In this document: positions 62,858 to 64,000 of the stretch, one piece after another
Numbering within the stretch: position 1 is the stretch's first letter
How the letters are laid out: every line of letters starts with the position of its first letter
DNA from: Gramella sp. MT6
Lineage (GTDB): Bacteria; Bacteroidota; Bacteroidia; Flavobacteriales; Flavobacteriaceae
Assembly (NCBI RefSeq): GCF_019357415.1
Contig: NZ_CP048410.1
Span: forward strand, 2,513,001-2,577,000
Length of the DNA: 64,000 nucleotides
Direction of reading: 5' to 3'
Position numbers and translations under genes: made by a program
Notes under the pieces: generated by a model
What the model saw: the letters and a program-made list of their open reading frames with translations, nothing else
Database searches by the model: none
Told to the model about the DNA's origin: nothing

Positions 62858-64000
62858 GAGAACTGGATGCCATTATAAATCAATATGAACTTCTGAAAAA
62901 TGAAGGGACGCAAAGCGTTCTGGCTACCGTGGTTCATGTGGAGGGATCATCCTACCGTAGAGCCGGTGCCCGAATGCTGGTTGATGAATTCGGGAATATA
63001 ACCGGAGCGATAAGTGGTGGATGCCTGGAGGGAGATGCACTTAGAAAGGCACTGCACGCCTTGCACCAACAGAAAAATAAACTTATCACTTATGATACAA
63101 GTGATGAAGATGATGCGATAATTGGAGCCCAGTTGGGTTGCAACGGCATCATCCAGGTGCTTTTTGAACCTTTAGATTATCAGGATCAAATGAATCCCTG
63201 TGAATTGCTGAAAAAGGTGATTGCTCAAAAAGATCCTTTGGCAATTGTCGTTCAGTTCAATCTGGATAAAACCAAAGAGCAGTATGGAACTTCCCTGATA
63301 ATTGATGAAAAATCAACTTTTTGGGGTAAGAAACCGGAACAAGAATTACTGGAACAAATTCTGGAACAATCTCAATTGGTTTTAAAGGAAAACCGATCGG
63401 TTTTTGCGGAGTTATCATTAGATAATGAGGCGAGTCAAATTTTTATTCAGAATTATCAGCCTCCGGTAAAACTTATTATTGTTGGAGCCGGGAATGATGC
63501 CCAGATCCTTGCACAACAAGCCGATCTGCTAGGCTGGGATGTGATCGTGACCGATGGCAGGCCCACTCACGCTAATAAAGAACGATTTACCAGTTCCTGC
63601 CAGGTGATCGTTTCAAAACCCGGGGAAACACTAGAAAATATAGAAATAGATCAGCGAAGTTGTTTTGTGCTGATGAGCCATAATTATAATTACGATCTCG
63701 CAGTTTTAAAACTATTGCTTGATGAACAGAAGATACCTTACATCGGGATCCTTGGTCCATTAAAGAAATATCAGAGAATGCTGGATGATCTCAAGGAGGG
63801 AGGATTTGAATTAAAAGATGAGATTCTGAAAAAGATCCATGCTCCGGTAGGACTGGAAATTGGAGCGGAAACACCGGCAGAGATAGGATTATCGATCTTA
63901 TCTGAAATTCAATCGGTGTTAACAGGAAAAAGTGCCAGACCACTTAAGGAGAAGTCTACACCAATACATGAAAAAAGTAATTCTCAGTTTAAGGAAATAA
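62854..64000 (+). CDS. XdhC/CoxI-family molybdenum cofactor insertion protein (truncated by window end)
   Basis: This reading frame starts at 62854, where ATGA joins the desulfurase stop, and is open to the window edge (382 codons seen). The N-terminal domain has SVLATVVHVEGSSYRRAGARM and GAISGGCLEGD, the XdhC core. A C-terminal Rossmann domain has KLIIVGAGNDAQILAQQ. XdhC binds Moco, promotes its sulfuration and loads it into xanthine-oxidase-type enzymes. Coupling to the cysteine desulfurase supports that role. The 3' end lies beyond position 64000. Confidence 0.9.
   Translation, partial: MRELDAIINQYELLKNEGTQSVLATVVHVEGSSYRRAGARMLVDEFGNITGAISGGCLEGDALRKALHALHQQKNKLITYDTSDEDDAIIGAQLGCNGIIQVLFEPLDYQDQMNPCELLKKVIAQKDPLAIVVQFNLDKTKEQYGTSLIIDEKSTFWGKKPEQELLEQILEQSQLVLKENRSVFAELSLDNEASQIFIQNYQPPVKLIIVGAGNDAQILAQQADLLGWDVIVTDGRPTHANKERFTSSCQVIVSKPGETLENIEIDQRSCFVLMSHNYNYDLAVLKLLLDEQKIPYIGILGPLKKYQRMLDDLKEGGFELKDEILKKIHAPVGLEIGAETPAEIGLSILSEIQSVLTGKSARPLKEKSTPIHEKSNSQFKEI

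Overview
The window looks like a chromosomal segment of a marine Flavobacteriaceae bacterium (Bacteroidota), probably close to Gramella/Christiangramia. The evidence is a SusC/SusD pair, many lipoproteins of the MKK...SC type, a fused aspartokinase/homoserine dehydrogenase, the proC-proB-proA order, a flavobacterial-type bacteriophytochrome, low GC and few Shine-Dalgarno sequences. The assignment rests on protein character only. Most of the window is dense housekeeping and accessory metabolism. I saw no tRNA, rRNA, CRISPR array, prophage or intact insertion sequence.

Layout. (1) 1-4.9 kb: thrABC operon preceded by a Thr/Ile-rich leader peptide that looks like a translation-dependent attenuator. 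(2) 4.9-12.1 kb, minus strand: S10 peptidase, AarF/UbiB kinase, CPA2/KefB-type antiporter and an M61 peptidase lipoprotein. (3) 12.2-15.0 kb, minus strand: proCBA proline operon closed by a strong terminator. (4) 15.6-22.7 kb: light-signalling cassette of a CheB-CheR-PAS histidine kinase, a biliverdin-binding bacteriophytochrome kinase, a single-domain response regulator and an overlapping heme oxygenase that would make the chromophore. (5) 22.8-29.6 kb: gamma-glutamyltransferase, RluE-like pseudouridine synthase, WrbA, M3 peptidase and an AraC-type regulator. (6) 29.7-33.7 kb: YbbP/YbbA-type ABC exporter divergent from a TesA-like esterase. (7) 33.7-39.0 kb: lipoprotein of unknown function, a pair of tandem paralogous membrane proteins, a flavin amine oxidase and an M49 peptidase lipoprotein.

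(8) 39.4-51.0 kb: a tightly packed six-gene minus-strand operon of SusC, SusD, SGNH hydrolase, SLC13 anion symporter, a lipoprotein with two LTD-like repeats and an alpha/beta hydrolase lipoprotein. It contains no glycoside hydrolase. Divergent from it is a membrane-anchored protein with an HTH-like N-terminus that could be its sensor. Of everything in the window, this locus is the best candidate for an undescribed uptake system. (9) 51.0-55.1 kb: pckA, a CDGSH protein, two small proteins and a porin-like protein. (10) 55.2-58.2 kb: an FAD oxidoreductase broken by one in-frame stop inside its dinucleotide-binding motif, and a GH13 branching-enzyme-like protein. (11) 58.5-64.0 kb: molybdenum hydroxylase locus of the 2Fe-2S subunit, the Moco subunit and a ModE-type regulator, then a terminator and a ModE-box-like palindrome, then a cysteine desulfurase and an XdhC-type Moco chaperone that runs off the window end.

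All calls come from reading the sequence and from knowledge of protein families; no database search was run.
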